Source of the DNA: Brevibacterium antiquum
Lineage (GTDB): Bacteria; Actinomycetota; Actinomycetes; Actinomycetales; Brevibacteriaceae
DNA: 64,000 bases
Direction: 5' to 3'
NCBI RefSeq assembly: GCF_016107655.1
Contig: NZ_JABASX010000009.1
Location: 1 to 64,000, forward strand
The notes below the pieces were generated by a model. It was not told the DNA's origin and made no database searches. It saw only the letters and a program-made list of their open reading frames with translations. Made by a program: the position numbers and the translations under genes. How positions within the stretch are numbered: position 1 is the first letter of the stretch; each line of letters begins with the position of its first letter. This document shows, one piece after another, positions 1-9,601 of the stretch.

Positions 1-323
1 GTCCATTCGCCAACATCGTCGTTGCTCTTCCCTTAATTATACATTCATTTCACCCAATTGCACCCTGAGTTTCGATTTCAGTTCGTTCATTCTTCCATTC
101 TCGTATCAATTGCTGACCCAGAAACTGAATGCTCCCACAAAGCCCCAGGTCAGAGGGTAGAACGACAATCACCCCACGAAAGTCGGAGACCTGAAACCAG
201 AACGTCGGAAAAAATTTCAGCCCGACAGAACGCTGATCACACAAAAATGAGTCGCGACATCGTGTGATCACGATGTCGCGACTCGACGCCGAAAGCTGGC
301 CGCCTCAGCTCAATGCAGCCCTC
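1..323. other. Intergenic stretch with no gene
   Basis: No credible coding region is seen. The small open frames here lack a convincing start and resemble no family I know. The first part is more A/T-rich than the rest of the window. The only clear element is the hairpin at 249-284. Confidence 0.6.
241..284 (-). terminator. Rho-independent terminator of the FAD oxidase gene
   Basis: A perfect 16-bp inverted repeat (249-264 with 269-284) with a 4-nt loop lies about 40 nt beyond the stop of the minus-strand oxidase gene. Read on the minus strand, the stem is followed by a run of five T. Hairpin plus T-run is the classical intrinsic terminator. Confidence 0.85.
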
Positions 324-1745
324 TCAGATCGCGCTGAGCATCTTCCCTGGGTTGAGGATCCCCTGGGGGTCAAGAGCATTCTTCACAGCGATCTGGATCC
401 GCCTCGAGCCCTCGTCGAGCTCGTTGTTGAGCCAATCGCGTTTGAGGAAGCCCACACCATGTTCACCGGTGATCGTGCCGCCCAACTCGAGGCCGATGCG
501 CATGATCTCGCCGAAGATCTCCTGCGCCTTAGCAGTCTGCTCCACGTCGCTGGCATCGAAGAACACCGAGGGGTGAGTATTGCCGTCACCAGCATGGGCC
601 ACCAGGGCGATCATCAGGCCAGATGACTCCTGCAGCTCTTTCAGCCGGTCGCAGAACTCAGGCATCGCCACACGTGGCAGACACACATCGTCGAGCAGCT
701 GGCCTCCGCCGTGAGCATTGGCGAACTTCTCGTAGGCGGGCTGGATCATCCGCCGTGCAGCGATGAGCGCCGCCGAGTCGCTCGGATCGTCGGAGTACGC
801 GACGTCGAGGGCACCGCAGGCTTCGGCCACCTCGGCGAACTGGGCCATAACTGCTTCGGAATCCGCAGGATTCTGGTCGACCTGCATGATGAGCATCGAT
901 CCGGCATCTGAGTCGAGGCCGAAGTCGCCGAACCCGTTGAGCATCTTCAGGCTCGACGAATCGAGGAACTCCAGCAGACTCGGCACACCCCCGGCGGCCA
1001 TGAAGTCCGCCACGGTCTGGAGGCCGGAGCGCTCGTCGGGGAAGGTCGCGACGGCGGTGAATGGATCGGGCAGCTTCGGGATCAGGCGCAGGGTCGCCTC
1101 GACGACGATGCCCAGCGTGCCCTCGGAGCCGACGAACAGGTGGCGCATGTCGAGCCCGGCGACACCCTTGGCTGTCTGCGGGCCTAACTTCGTGAGCGTG
1201 CCATCGGCCAGAACCACCGTGAGGCTACGAACGTAATCCCTGGTCACGCCATATTTCACGCAGCACAGGCCACCCGCATTGGTGGCGATGTTGCCGCCGA
1301 TCGACGACAACGCGACCGAACCCGGATCGGGTGGGTAGGACAGGCCGAAGGGTGCGAGGTGATCCTTCAGGTCCTGGTTGATGATGCCGGGCTGGACGGT
1401 GACGAGCCGTTCGGCCTCATCGACGGACACGACGTCCTTCATGCGCGAGACGTTGAGCAGGATCGCCCCTGGTGAGCCGTTCGCCCCACCTGAGATCCCC
1501 GACCGAGCACCCTGCGGGACGACGGGGACGCCGTGCTCCGTCGCGAAGCGCATGACCTCCTGCACATCGGTCGCCGAGGTGGCCCTGACCAGAGCGATCG
1601 CCCCTTCGTGGGGGCAGAACAGAGCTTCGTCGCGGGCGTGGGCTTCGATGACGTCGGGATCCGTCGTCAGCGTCCCCTCACTCAACCGTGCCGCGAGCGC
1701 ATCGAGTTCGGCCGCACCGACTGCGGTCTGGTCCTGTACTGTCAT
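324..1745 (-). CDS. FAD-binding oxidase, GlcD / D-lactate dehydrogenase type
   Basis: A flavoprotein of the vanillyl-alcohol-oxidase fold, 473 aa, probably oxidising a 2-hydroxy acid such as glycolate or D-lactate in the cytoplasm or at the membrane face. The N-terminal FAD domain shows the glycine-rich GARSGISGG near residue 80 and SIGGNIATNAGG near 140. The C-terminal oxidase domain carries HAGDGNTHPS and TGEHGVG, both typical of GlcD. The ATG at 1745 is preferred over the upstream open frame because GGAAGGA sits just before it. It lies 84 nt behind an MFS carrier and is probably cotranscribed with it, which suggests uptake and oxidation of one organic acid. The exact substrate cannot be read from the sequence. 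Confidence 0.88.
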   Translation of the reverse strand: MTVQDQTAVGAAELDALAARLSEGTLTTDPDVIEAHARDEALFCPHEGAIALVRATSATDVQEVMRFATEHGVPVVPQGARSGISGGANGSPGAILLNVSRMKDVVSVDEAERLVTVQPGIINQDLKDHLAPFGLSYPPDPGSVALSSIGGNIATNAGGLCCVKYGVTRDYVRSLTVVLADGTLTKLGPQTAKGVAGLDMRHLFVGSEGTLGIVVEATLRLIPKLPDPFTAVATFPDERSGLQTVADFMAAGGVPSLLEFLDSSSLKMLNGFGDFGLDSDAGSMLIMQVDQNPADSEAVMAQFAEVAEACGALDVAYSDDPSDSAALIAARRMIQPAYEKFANAHGGGQLLDDVCLPRVAMPEFCDRLKELQESSGLMIALVAHAGDGNTHPSVFFDASDVEQTAKAQEIFGEIMRIGLELGGTITGEHGVGFLKRDWLNNELDEGSRRIQIAVKNALDPQGILNPGKMLSAI

Positions 1746-1829
1746 GACGTCCTTCCGAACGGAACGGCCGGGGTGGTCACGACCGCCTCGGCGACTGTCT
1801 TCTGATGACGATCGGGTGTGTGTTCGCAC

Positions 1830-3197
1830 CTACTTCGCCATCTCCGGATTCACCTTATCGGGCGCGGGAGCGGCCTTGAGGATGAGGGTGACGATTCCGG
1901 CGGCGACCATGGCGGCGCCGACGACCCACATGCCCGCGTTCTGAGTTCCGGTGAGCTCGGCGAGTCCGCCAGTGATGTAGGGCGCGAAGAATCCGGCCGA
2001 GTTGCCCAGCGAATTGATGAGCGCGAGTCCTGCGGCAGCTCCGGCGCCGGCGAGGAAGGTCTGTGGCAGGGGCCAGAAGGTCGGAAGGGCGGCGCAGATC
2101 GCCATGCAGGTGAGGGTCACGGCGATCATCGTGGTGAACGGCGAGCTCAGGTACAGGGCGATCGGGATCGTGACGCCGCCGATGAAGAGCGGGATCGCGA
2201 CGTGCCAGACACGTTCGTTCGTCCTGTCCCCGTGACGGGACCAGAAGTACATGGCGAAGGCACCGAAGACATAGGGGATCGCGGTGATGAAGCCGATCTC
2301 GACGATCGAGTATTCGACGCCAAAGGTCTCCTGGAAGCCGGAGATGATGGTCGGCAGGAAGAAGCTCATCGCGTAGAGGCCGTAGACCATGCCGAAGTAG
2401 ACGAAGGACAGCGCCCACACACGTGGCTGCAGAAGGGAACGGCGGACCGGGTAGTGGAAGGTCTCGGACTTACCCTTCTCCTCGGCGTCCATTGTCGACT
2501 GCAGCCAGTTCCGCTCCTCGGAAGTCAGCCATTTGGCGTCGCGTGGGTGGTCGGTGAGGTAGAAGATGCACATGATGCCGAGCAGGACCGCAGGCACGCC
2601 TTCGACGATGAACATGAAGCGCCAGCCGGCGAAGTTCGCGAAGATCGAGTTGCCGCTCGAGATCAGCCACGAGGACAATGGGGAGCCGATGACGCTGGAG
2701 AGCGGGATCGCGAGCATGAACAGCGCGGTGGCCCGGGCCCGCATCGATGATGGGAACCAGTACGTGAGGTAGAGGATGACGCCCGGGAAGAATCCCGCCT
2801 CGGCGACTCCGAGGAGGAAGCGCAGGAAGTAGAGCCATCCGTGGCTGGGCACAAACGCCATCGCCGCGGCCACGATGCCCCAACTGATGAGAATCCGGGC
2901 GAGCCAGATCCGAGCGCCGAACTTGTGCAGCGCAAGGTTCGACGGCACCTCGAGGAGGAGGTAGCCGAAGAAGAAGATGCCCGCCGCGAAACCGAACTGA
3001 GTGGCCGTCATCGCGAGGTCTTCGTTCATGCCACCAGGGCCCGCGATGCCGAGATTGGTGCGGTCGAGGTAGTTGATGAAGTACATCGCGATGATGAACG
3101 GAATCAGCCGAAGAGTGACCTTCCTCAGGGTCCGCTTCTCCATTGCTGAATCGCTCGACGGCTGCTGGCTCACAGGTGGGTTCACCTCGGATGACAT
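1830..3197 (-). CDS. MFS transporter, anion:cation symporter (ACS) type
   Basis: A 455-aa inner-membrane carrier with about 12 hydrophobic segments. The start region (LDRTNLGIAGPG after the first helix) and the overall pattern match ACS-family carriers, which import carboxylates such as tartrate, phthalate or hexuronates with protons. The ATG at 3197 has GAGGGAGA upstream. It is the first gene of a two-gene operon with the FAD oxidase, so an oxidisable hydroxy acid is a reasonable guess for its substrate. It diverges from the DUF2332 gene across about 180 nt. Confidence 0.85.
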   Translation of the reverse strand: MSSEVNPPVSQQPSSDSAMEKRTLRKVTLRLIPFIIAMYFINYLDRTNLGIAGPGGMNEDLAMTATQFGFAAGIFFFGYLLLEVPSNLALHKFGARIWLARILISWGIVAAAMAFVPSHGWLYFLRFLLGVAEAGFFPGVILYLTYWFPSSMRARATALFMLAIPLSSVIGSPLSSWLISSGNSIFANFAGWRFMFIVEGVPAVLLGIMCIFYLTDHPRDAKWLTSEERNWLQSTMDAEEKGKSETFHYPVRRSLLQPRVWALSFVYFGMVYGLYAMSFFLPTIISGFQETFGVEYSIVEIGFITAIPYVFGAFAMYFWSRHGDRTNERVWHVAIPLFIGGVTIPIALYLSSPFTTMIAVTLTCMAICAALPTFWPLPQTFLAGAGAAAGLALINSLGNSAGFFAPYITGGLAELTGTQNAGMWVVGAAMVAAGIVTLILKAAPAPDKVNPEMAK

Positions 3198-3377
3198 GTG
3201 ATCTCCCTCGATCAGGCTGAAGCCGCGGTGACGGCTCTCGGCACACTACGTCGAACACATTACGTCAGCTTTCGCTCAGGATCCTAGAGATCGGCTCCAA
3301 AGTGCCGAATATCGGGACGCAGGTGCTGACGACTGCCGGGCCTAGGATTGACCCCAAGAACCAGAGGAGGACGCACC

Positions 3378-4367
3378 ATGCAGCCGATGACCGAGCTCGA
3401 TGCCGATTCCCTGCGTGACTACTATCGGAAGTTCTCCCGATTCGAAGCGAGCGGCACCTCACCGATCTACGCCGCATGGGCCGCAGGCGTAGCGGAGGAC
3501 GAGGAGATCATCGAACTGCTCCTCGAACTGCCCAAGCCCAAGCGTCAGGCCAACCTTCTCTTCGCAGCTGCCCGCCACCTCGGCGCCGGTGAGGGTGACT
3601 ACCCGTCACTGCGGACGTGGCTGCTTGCGCACTGGGGCGTGACCCGGGACCTGATGCTTGCGCGCTCGACCCAGACGAACGAAGCCGGCAGGTGCGCCGT
3701 GCTGCTGCCGGCACTTGCGCGGATCGAGGGGCCGATCTCCCTCATCGAGGTCGGCGCCTCGGCGGGCCTGTGCCTATACCCCGACCGTTACAGCTACATC
3801 TACACCACAGAGTCTGGGTCGCTGGCCCTTCACCCCGAGGCCGCCCCGAGCACTGTCGAACTCACCTGCGAAATGACGAATGCAACGCCTCCCGAGCAGA
3901 TCCCCGAGGTCGCGTGGCGAGCCGGAATCGATCTCAATCCCATCGACATCACCGACAGTGACCAGCAGGAATGGCTACACGCGCTGATCTGGCCTGAGCA
4001 CCGACTGCGCCGGGATCGTCTGAGTGCCGCGGTCGCCCTTGTGTCCGCTGACCCGCCGAGGCTGGTGCCGGGCGATCTGCTCGAGACTGTGGAAGGCCTG
4101 GTGGCCGAGGCTCCCGCAGGTACGCAGAAGGTCGTATTCCACAGCGCAGTGCTCGCCTATGTCGAACCGGCCGAACGCGAAAGCTTCGCCGCTCTCATGC
4201 GATCGCGTGATGACGTCGTGTGGATCAGCAATGAGGGAGGCGGGGTACTGCCCGATATCGGAACTCAGCTTGACCGCGAAACCGACGGACGATTCGTACT
4301 CGCTGTCAACGGACAGGCGATTGCACTGACCGGGCCGCACGGGCAGAGCTTCGAGGGACTGGGCTGA
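3378..4367 (+). CDS. DUF2332 family protein
   Basis: A 329-aa soluble protein matching the DUF2332 pattern: an N-terminal YYRKFSRFEASGTSPIYA-like opening, IEVGASAGLCLYPDRY near residue 125, and a C-terminal WISNEGGG. The family is common in actinobacteria and has no established function. The glycine-rich IEVGASAG resembles a Rossmann/methyltransferase-like loop, which is inference only. The ATG at 3378 follows a strong GAGGAGG. It is monocistronic, divergent from the MFS carrier and convergent with the PucR-type regulator, with 12 nt between stops. Confidence 0.85.
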   Translation: MQPMTELDADSLRDYYRKFSRFEASGTSPIYAAWAAGVAEDEEIIELLLELPKPKRQANLLFAAARHLGAGEGDYPSLRTWLLAHWGVTRDLMLARSTQTNEAGRCAVLLPALARIEGPISLIEVGASAGLCLYPDRYSYIYTTESGSLALHPEAAPSTVELTCEMTNATPPEQIPEVAWRAGIDLNPIDITDSDQQEWLHALIWPEHRLRRDRLSAAVALVSADPPRLVPGDLLETVEGLVAEAPAGTQKVVFHSAVLAYVEPAERESFAALMRSRDDVVWISNEGGGVLPDIGTQLDRETDGRFVLAVNGQAIALTGPHGQSFEGLG

Positions 4368-4379
4368 CGAACTTGCTCT

Positions 4380-5630
4380 TCAGGCAATCGACGAACTGGC
4401 CGTATACAGCTTGCACATTCGCAGTGAGAACACCGCGCTGACGAGCTCCGCTAAGCACAGCGGATCCTTCAGCGAGCGTCCCGTGAGTTCGTGCACACGG
4501 CGGAGTCGATAACGAACCGTGTTGGAGTGGCAGTACAGCTGTTCTGCGGCGCGCTCGGCCGACCCCTCATTGTCGAAATAGGCAACGAGCGTGTCGAGCA
4601 TCATCGACCGGTCCGAGGCAGGCAGTTCCAAGACCCCGCTGAGCACCTCATAGGCCAGCCGGCGACCCTCATTCGGCTCACATGCGAGGAGCGCAGCCAA
4701 AGGACTCGAACTGAACTCGCGCACCTCTGTCTGACCTGGTCGCAATGTCGACAGAGCTGTACGTGCCAGCTGCAGAGCACGCGGCGTCTCAGCCAGCGCC
4801 CTGTATGGCGGGCTCACTCCTGCACGTACCGCAATGCTTCTCAGAACACCCAGAGCAGCTTCGTGCTGCTCGGAGTGCAGTGACACAACTCCGAGCTGCA
4901 GCGTCGGCGTCCGCTGCCACCCGGAGACAATGCCTCGGTCCGCAAGCTTCCGTTCCACGTCGGCCAGATCTCCGCCTGCCTGGTGACGTTTGTCGACGGC
5001 AACCACGATGAGATCCGCCCCCGGGGCCAGGCCGAGCAATGTGGCCATCTCCCAGGAGCTGCAATCCGGACTCGGCCGTCCTGCGAGCAGCGACTCGACC
5101 AGAGCCGAGCGTCGGCGCCCCTCTTCGGCGAGAAGCTCAGCCGATGCCGCCCGATAGGAATCAGTCAACGCCGATGCGTGCGCATCCGCGACTGACCACA
5201 GTCGAGTTGCCACAGCGAAGATGGCCTCCGGGGCTTCACAATCGCCTCCAGGCTTCGCCGCCTCGACCAGCGCGCCCCACAGAACGCCGAAGCTCAGATG
5301 GTTCGCCTGCAGGATCTCGGCCAGAGGAATCCCCTGCTGGGCTCGATGTCTGCCTGTCTCATGGGGCGCCGTCATCTGCAACGTGTCGTGACAGTGGTTC
5401 ATCGCGTTGACCGCGGCCCTCAGGTTGTCCTCGATCGATCGATGAAGGTCCTTCTGAAGAAGCGGATCTGCGCGCTCGTAGAGCGGAATTCGCTCGAGAA
5501 TCATGTCGTGGGCATCCCTGACAATGCGCGGCATCTGCGAATCAGCCCAATACACGAGTTGATCGGCATCCGACATCGTCAGCGCTCCCGCCGGCCGGCT
5601 CATCTCTGAAAGGTGCAACCCTGTACCCAT
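4380..5630 (-). CDS. PucR/CdaR-type transcriptional regulator
   Basis: A 416-aa cytoplasmic regulator. The C-terminal about 60 residues form the PucR helix-turn-helix (HSNTVRYRLRRVHELTGRSL preceded by AAEQLYC). The middle resembles the GGDEF-like domain of CdaR proteins, and the N-terminal half is an all-helical RsbT co-antagonist-like sensor. Such proteins usually activate purine, sugar-acid or amino-acid catabolism. GAGG precedes the ATG at 5630; a second plausible start is the ATG at 5576, preceded by GGGAG. No obvious target adjoins it: the convergent neighbour is DUF2332 and the next gene encodes a secreted protein. Confidence 0.85.
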   Translation of the reverse strand: MGTGLHLSEMSRPAGALTMSDADQLVYWADSQMPRIVRDAHDMILERIPLYERADPLLQKDLHRSIEDNLRAAVNAMNHCHDTLQMTAPHETGRHRAQQGIPLAEILQANHLSFGVLWGALVEAAKPGGDCEAPEAIFAVATRLWSVADAHASALTDSYRAASAELLAEEGRRRSALVESLLAGRPSPDCSSWEMATLLGLAPGADLIVVAVDKRHQAGGDLADVERKLADRGIVSGWQRTPTLQLGVVSLHSEQHEAALGVLRSIAVRAGVSPPYRALAETPRALQLARTALSTLRPGQTEVREFSSSPLAALLACEPNEGRRLAYEVLSGVLELPASDRSMMLDTLVAYFDNEGSAERAAEQLYCHSNTVRYRLRRVHELTGRSLKDPLCLAELVSAVFSLRMCKLYTASSSIA

Positions 5631-6075
5631 TCCTCAACCTCGCGTCCAACCGATGTGTACCGATAGTACAAGTTTCAAGCTAGCCATGCACGCATGATCC
5701 TCGTTACCGTCATATTCGCCCAAAGGACAATTCACCTTGATTTCTCGTGGAAAAGCGCCGTTATCTGTGTACGTAATTTCCGCAACGAAGAAACCACCGT
5801 AAGGACGATCATGAAAATACCTCGCTTCACGCGGATCGATCAGTAAAAAAGCGATCAACTATGACGCAAAACCTCAGATCTCCTGTCGCTATCCAGCAAT
5901 TGTTGCACATCACAACCAGGCTTGTTCTTCGTGTCAAAGTTCAATAGAACTCTCAAAATCTCTGGACACGGCCTGAGCGTTTCGGAAGTATGTCCTGTGG
6001 GTAACGCTCGTTGGTGCATATGCCGACATCTGAGGGAGCGGTCCAAACAACGAGCGGTACTTTGGAGGTAAATTC
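5631..6075. other. Intergenic region upstream of secreted-protein gene
   Basis: About 445 bp, distinctly more A/T-rich than its surroundings, separating the divergent regulator and secreted-protein genes. Small minus-strand frames at 5634-5858 and 5855-6097 show no family resemblance and were not accepted. It must carry both promoters, but I could not assign boxes with confidence. GGAGGT at the right end is the ribosome binding site of the next gene. Confidence 0.5.
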
Positions 6076-7719
6076 GTGTCTCACCACGTGCAATCACGTC
6101 CCCACGATGGTCGTCGAAAGAGAAAGACGGCTCTCAGGCGAATTCTGCCTGGCCTGGCTGTCGGAGTCGCGGGAACATTGTTGGCCTCGACCGCGGTATC
6201 GGCACAGGACGTCAAAGCCGATGAGCCGACGGAAGCCGGAGCCAGTGTCGCAGGCATGACTCTAGACTCGAAAGAACTTGTCGCACTGGGTAAGTCCAAG
6301 GCCGCATCCGAATCGGATCCGGGCCCGAACCGCGAAGCCTTCAACGGCGCCATCGGCGCCGACGAGGTCGTCGATTTCGGTGCAGGCTACGAGATCCCGC
6401 TCGATGATTTCCTCAGCTTCGGTGAAGCCGGCGCCATCCACAGCGAATCCACCGCTGCCGACTCCAAAAACGGTAAGTCCGTCACAGGAATCGTCGGCGC
6501 CGACGGTGGACTCACACTCGACGGCAAAGACAGCGACTTCGGCACCGCGAGCGTCGACCTCCTTTCGCTGGTCGATGCCACCGGAAAGTCTGATGTCACC
6601 GACGGACTCATCGACCAGGCAGACTTGAACTTCGGTTTCGGCGGTGCCTGGGTCGAAGCAGTTGACGGCGAGCTCCAGGATCCAGACGGTGTCGGCGGAT
6701 ACGGACAGTACCGCGTCGGTGACGCAAAGCTCAATCTCCACTCCCCCGCCATCGAAGATGCCGGCGACGGAGTGTCGGACGCTGCAGGTCAGATGGAAGA
6801 CGAAGTGGCCGACAAGGTCAACGATGCGCTCGGACTCGGCAAAGCCCTCCCGGGAATGAAGGTCGACACGACCGTCACCTCCAACATCGAGGAAGACGTT
6901 CTCGATGCGATCCTGCGTGAACCGATCAAGACCGATGACGGACTCGCCACGATCGACCTTGGAAAAGGCTCGGTGGAGGTCGACCTCGCCCGCCTCGGCG
7001 GCAACGACGACGGAGTGACCGATCGTCCGGTCGGAATCAACAATCAGGACCCGAACTCCGAGCTGATCGACGATGAGACATACCCGCTCATCGCCAGCAG
7101 CATTCACGACGCCATTGAGAAAGTCATCGACGTCGCAGTGGACACAGCGATCGAATCGCTGCGCAGCGCGAAAGTGAACGTTGATATCACTGCCCTCGAT
7201 GGAACCACCGCCGGATGGGACATGGACCTCACCGGAAAGGTCAGCAACTACGACTGCAAACCGTCGGGCGCAACGGGATCGGTGTCCTGCACGACGATCG
7301 ACACCGTGATGAACTCGATGAAGACCGTAACCGGCCCGATCTATGACAAACTCTCGGACCCATCAGGCCTGCTGTACAAGGCGTTCACCACGATCAAGAC
7401 CGACATGATGACGGTCCCGATTCGCGCGGCAGTTGATCCATTCCTCGAGCTGCTGGCTGATAACCTCGTTTCGCTGCAGATCAACCACCAGGAGACAACT
7501 GAGTGCAAGACCGCCGACGGTGAAAAGGTCGTCAGCGGCGTGGACGTCTCCGCGCTGAGCCTCGGCGTTGCCGGTGGCAAGTCACGGATGGGCTTCGGCA
7601 ACGCTGGAGTCCGCACCGATCCTTGTGGCGAGTCAGCAGACGCCGTCAAGCCGGGACCGGTCGAGCCGCACAGCGACAGGTCGATGTTCGACCCACGCAA
7701 TCTGTTCCCTGGCCTGTGA
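6076..7719 (+). CDS. Secreted choice-of-anchor-G-like protein
   Basis: A 547-aa exported protein. The N-terminus is basic (RRKRKTALRR) followed by a hydrophobic stretch and an AxA-type cleavage site near residue 43 (STAVSAQD). The remainder is acidic, rich in G, D, S and T, with YGQYRVGDAKLNLHSP near the middle and one Cys pair late in the sequence. It resembles the choice-of-anchor G proteins of coryneform actinobacteria. Those usually end in an LPxTG or other anchor; this one ends PRNLFPGL with no sorting signal or C-terminal helix, so it is either released or held non-covalently. The GTG start is preceded by GGAGGT. Function unknown. Confidence 0.7.
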   Translation: MSHHVQSRPHDGRRKRKTALRRILPGLAVGVAGTLLASTAVSAQDVKADEPTEAGASVAGMTLDSKELVALGKSKAASESDPGPNREAFNGAIGADEVVDFGAGYEIPLDDFLSFGEAGAIHSESTAADSKNGKSVTGIVGADGGLTLDGKDSDFGTASVDLLSLVDATGKSDVTDGLIDQADLNFGFGGAWVEAVDGELQDPDGVGGYGQYRVGDAKLNLHSPAIEDAGDGVSDAAGQMEDEVADKVNDALGLGKALPGMKVDTTVTSNIEEDVLDAILREPIKTDDGLATIDLGKGSVEVDLARLGGNDDGVTDRPVGINNQDPNSELIDDETYPLIASSIHDAIEKVIDVAVDTAIESLRSAKVNVDITALDGTTAGWDMDLTGKVSNYDCKPSGATGSVSCTTIDTVMNSMKTVTGPIYDKLSDPSGLLYKAFTTIKTDMMTVPIRAAVDPFLELLADNLVSLQINHQETTECKTADGEKVVSGVDVSALSLGVAGGKSRMGFGNAGVRTDPCGESADAVKPGPVEPHSDRSMFDPRNLFPGL

Positions 7720-7849
7720 GACTCCCGACAGCTGCTGATCGCGATGCCAGCCATCGCAGTCGACAAAGATGCAGCACACGCGTTCACGAACACAGCGAAT
7801 GCGGCGAACACAGCGAATGCATGACGCTCATTCCGCGATGAGCACCCGG

Positions 7850-7882
7850 GTGGTGGCGACACATTTCATGTGCCGCCACCAC
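7850..7882 (+). terminator. Probable terminator after the secreted-protein gene
   Basis: A 15-bp stem with one mismatch (7850-7864 with 7868-7882) and a 3-nt loop lies 130 nt after the stop codon. The following bases contain only a short T stretch, so termination efficiency is uncertain. Confidence 0.6.
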
Positions 7883-7929
7883 TCCCATTTGTCCATCAGA
7901 TTCCGCCGGGAAAGACGAGCTGAACAACC

Positions 7930-9297
7930 TTGAGTAGACATGCCTACACGAACAGACGTCTGTTGCAGATCCTGGCAGGAGGACTCTGTCTCATCCTCTT
8001 CGTCTCGGCGTGCACTCGAGGTGACACCTCACCCAAAGATGCGAAGACTGCGGATTCCTCTGCAGTCGCCTCCAGCAGCTGCAAGGAGCCCGCGAAGAAG
8101 ATCTCGCAGACCCTATCCAGCGGAGCGACCTGGACGATGTGCTGGGGTGTCCATCCCGATTTCGGCCTCAGTCTTTCCGAAGTCTTCATCGCACCTCCCG
8201 GAAAGGACCCGATCAGAATCATCGATTCTGCCTCCATCGCTCAACTGGAGGTCCCGTACGACACCGGAAAGCGCAATACATCGGATATCACTGCAGCCGG
8301 CTTCGGCGGCCGCAAGATGAAGACGCTGAAGGCCGATGCCTGTGCGGGAGACCTGAACTCGATGGAGATCCCGAAGATCGGCGACGGCAAGTACGGAGAC
8401 AGCGAGACACGCAATGTCCTGTGCACCGAGGTCATCGACGACGGACTCGCCTATCATTCGAGCGATCTCGTGGCACCAGCCTCCGACCGAAAGAACGCTC
8501 TGCGACTGTCGACGATTTCGCGGGTGGGCTGGTATGAGTACGTCTCTCAGTACACATTCGGCTCGGATGGATCCATCGACGTGCAGCTCGGGGCAACCGG
8601 CGACCTCTCGCCTGCCGACTACACGGACAAGAACCACGGCTGGGACGTCGGAGACGATGAACATGCGGCTAGTCATTCGCATAACGCGGTCTGGAAGGTC
8701 CGTTGGGGACTCGGAGGCGAAGGCGGAATGAAGGCGCAGCAGTTCGACGCCACGCCGACGGGCGAATCCGGACCGGAATCACCGATCATGACCGGAAAGC
8801 TCAAGGATATCGAGCACCCGGCTCTCGCACGATGGAAGGACCGCCGTTGGTGGCGAGTCCTCAAACCGGATGTGCTCAACGACGACGGCCATCCCATCTC
8901 CTACGAGATCGATACCGGAAAGTCGGACTCATTCGAGTTCGTCGATGACGTCGAACATGCCCACTCACACGAGGAAGAGCCCGGGTACGACGTCGGCTTC
9001 ACGAACTTCAACGAATGCGAACAGTATGCGACGAACAATCGGGGCGATTGCGGCCGTGGGGTCCCTGAGTTCGTCGATGACGGCAAGGGTCAGAAGCTCG
9101 ACGACGTCGTGTCGTGGGTCGCTGTCGGATTCCATCATGTCCCCCGTGATGAAGAGCAGTCGCCCATGGAGATGCACTGGCAGGGATTCAAACTGCTCCC
9201 TCGTGATCTCACCGCGCAACGATTCGACATTCCCGAAGGGCATGAAGAAGTGAATGGTGTTCCCGACTCCGAATGGAATCAGGAACCGACGAATTGA
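7930..9297 (+). CDS. Predicted lipoprotein of unknown function
   Basis: A 455-aa protein with a lipoprotein signal: basic NRR, a hydrophobic segment, and the lipobox FVSAC with Cys at about residue 28, followed by a Ser/Thr/Lys linker. The body contains HAASHSHNAVW and HAHSHEEEPG, histidine-rich stretches that resemble the copper amine oxidase-like fold of actinobacterial secreted proteins (GDDEHAASHSHNAVWKVRW in particular). I cannot confirm a quinone-forming tyrosine motif, so enzymatic activity is not claimed. The start appears to be TTG at 7930, with no strong ribosome binding site; no ATG fits before the signal peptide. It follows the secreted protein in the same direction, but a hairpin lies between them. 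Confidence 0.6.
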   Translation: MSRHAYTNRRLLQILAGGLCLILFVSACTRGDTSPKDAKTADSSAVASSSCKEPAKKISQTLSSGATWTMCWGVHPDFGLSLSEVFIAPPGKDPIRIIDSASIAQLEVPYDTGKRNTSDITAAGFGGRKMKTLKADACAGDLNSMEIPKIGDGKYGDSETRNVLCTEVIDDGLAYHSSDLVAPASDRKNALRLSTISRVGWYEYVSQYTFGSDGSIDVQLGATGDLSPADYTDKNHGWDVGDDEHAASHSHNAVWKVRWGLGGEGGMKAQQFDATPTGESGPESPIMTGKLKDIEHPALARWKDRRWWRVLKPDVLNDDGHPISYEIDTGKSDSFEFVDDVEHAHSHEEEPGYDVGFTNFNECEQYATNNRGDCGRGVPEFVDDGKGQKLDDVVSWVAVGFHHVPRDEEQSPMEMHWQGFKLLPRDLTAQRFDIPEGHEEVNGVPDSEWNQEPTN

Positions 9298-9601
9298 TTA
9301 GCTACTGTTTAGTAGAAAATGGAAAATGCCCCTGAGGGGACTGCTGATTTGCCTGGCAAACTCGTCTTGAGGAGCGAGATTAGCATTGCGGGTAAATAGC
9401 GTTACAAGGTAGGCTGATTTTGCTGACTTAGCATATTAGCTACTTGGCAATCGCATGAAAGTACCTCAGAGCGGAAATGCGATAACTCCTGAGCGCACGC
9501 AGCTTCCCGTGCGCTCGGGAGTCCTAATATCTATTAACTACATCAGATTTACATTGATAATGTTACATGGCGATCGTTCTGGCCGAACCGCACAACCTGA
9601 G
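9298..9601. other. Intergenic region between convergent genes
   Basis: A 304-bp A/T-richer stretch between the stops of the lipoprotein and SulP genes. It contains a short CCCCTGAGGGG palindrome near 9328 and the large hairpin at 9486-9521. No coding potential was recognised. Confidence 0.6.
9486..9521. terminator. Hairpin between convergent genes, possible bidirectional terminator
   Basis: A 14-bp stem with one wobble pair (9486-9499 with 9508-9521) and an 8-nt loop sits between two gene ends. Neither side shows a strong T-run, so it is called from position and stem strength only. Confidence 0.5.

Noticed and set aside
5634..6097. Two small minus-strand ORFs
   Set aside because: They lie in an A/T-rich intergenic stretch with no motif, no ribosome binding site and no similarity to known small proteins.
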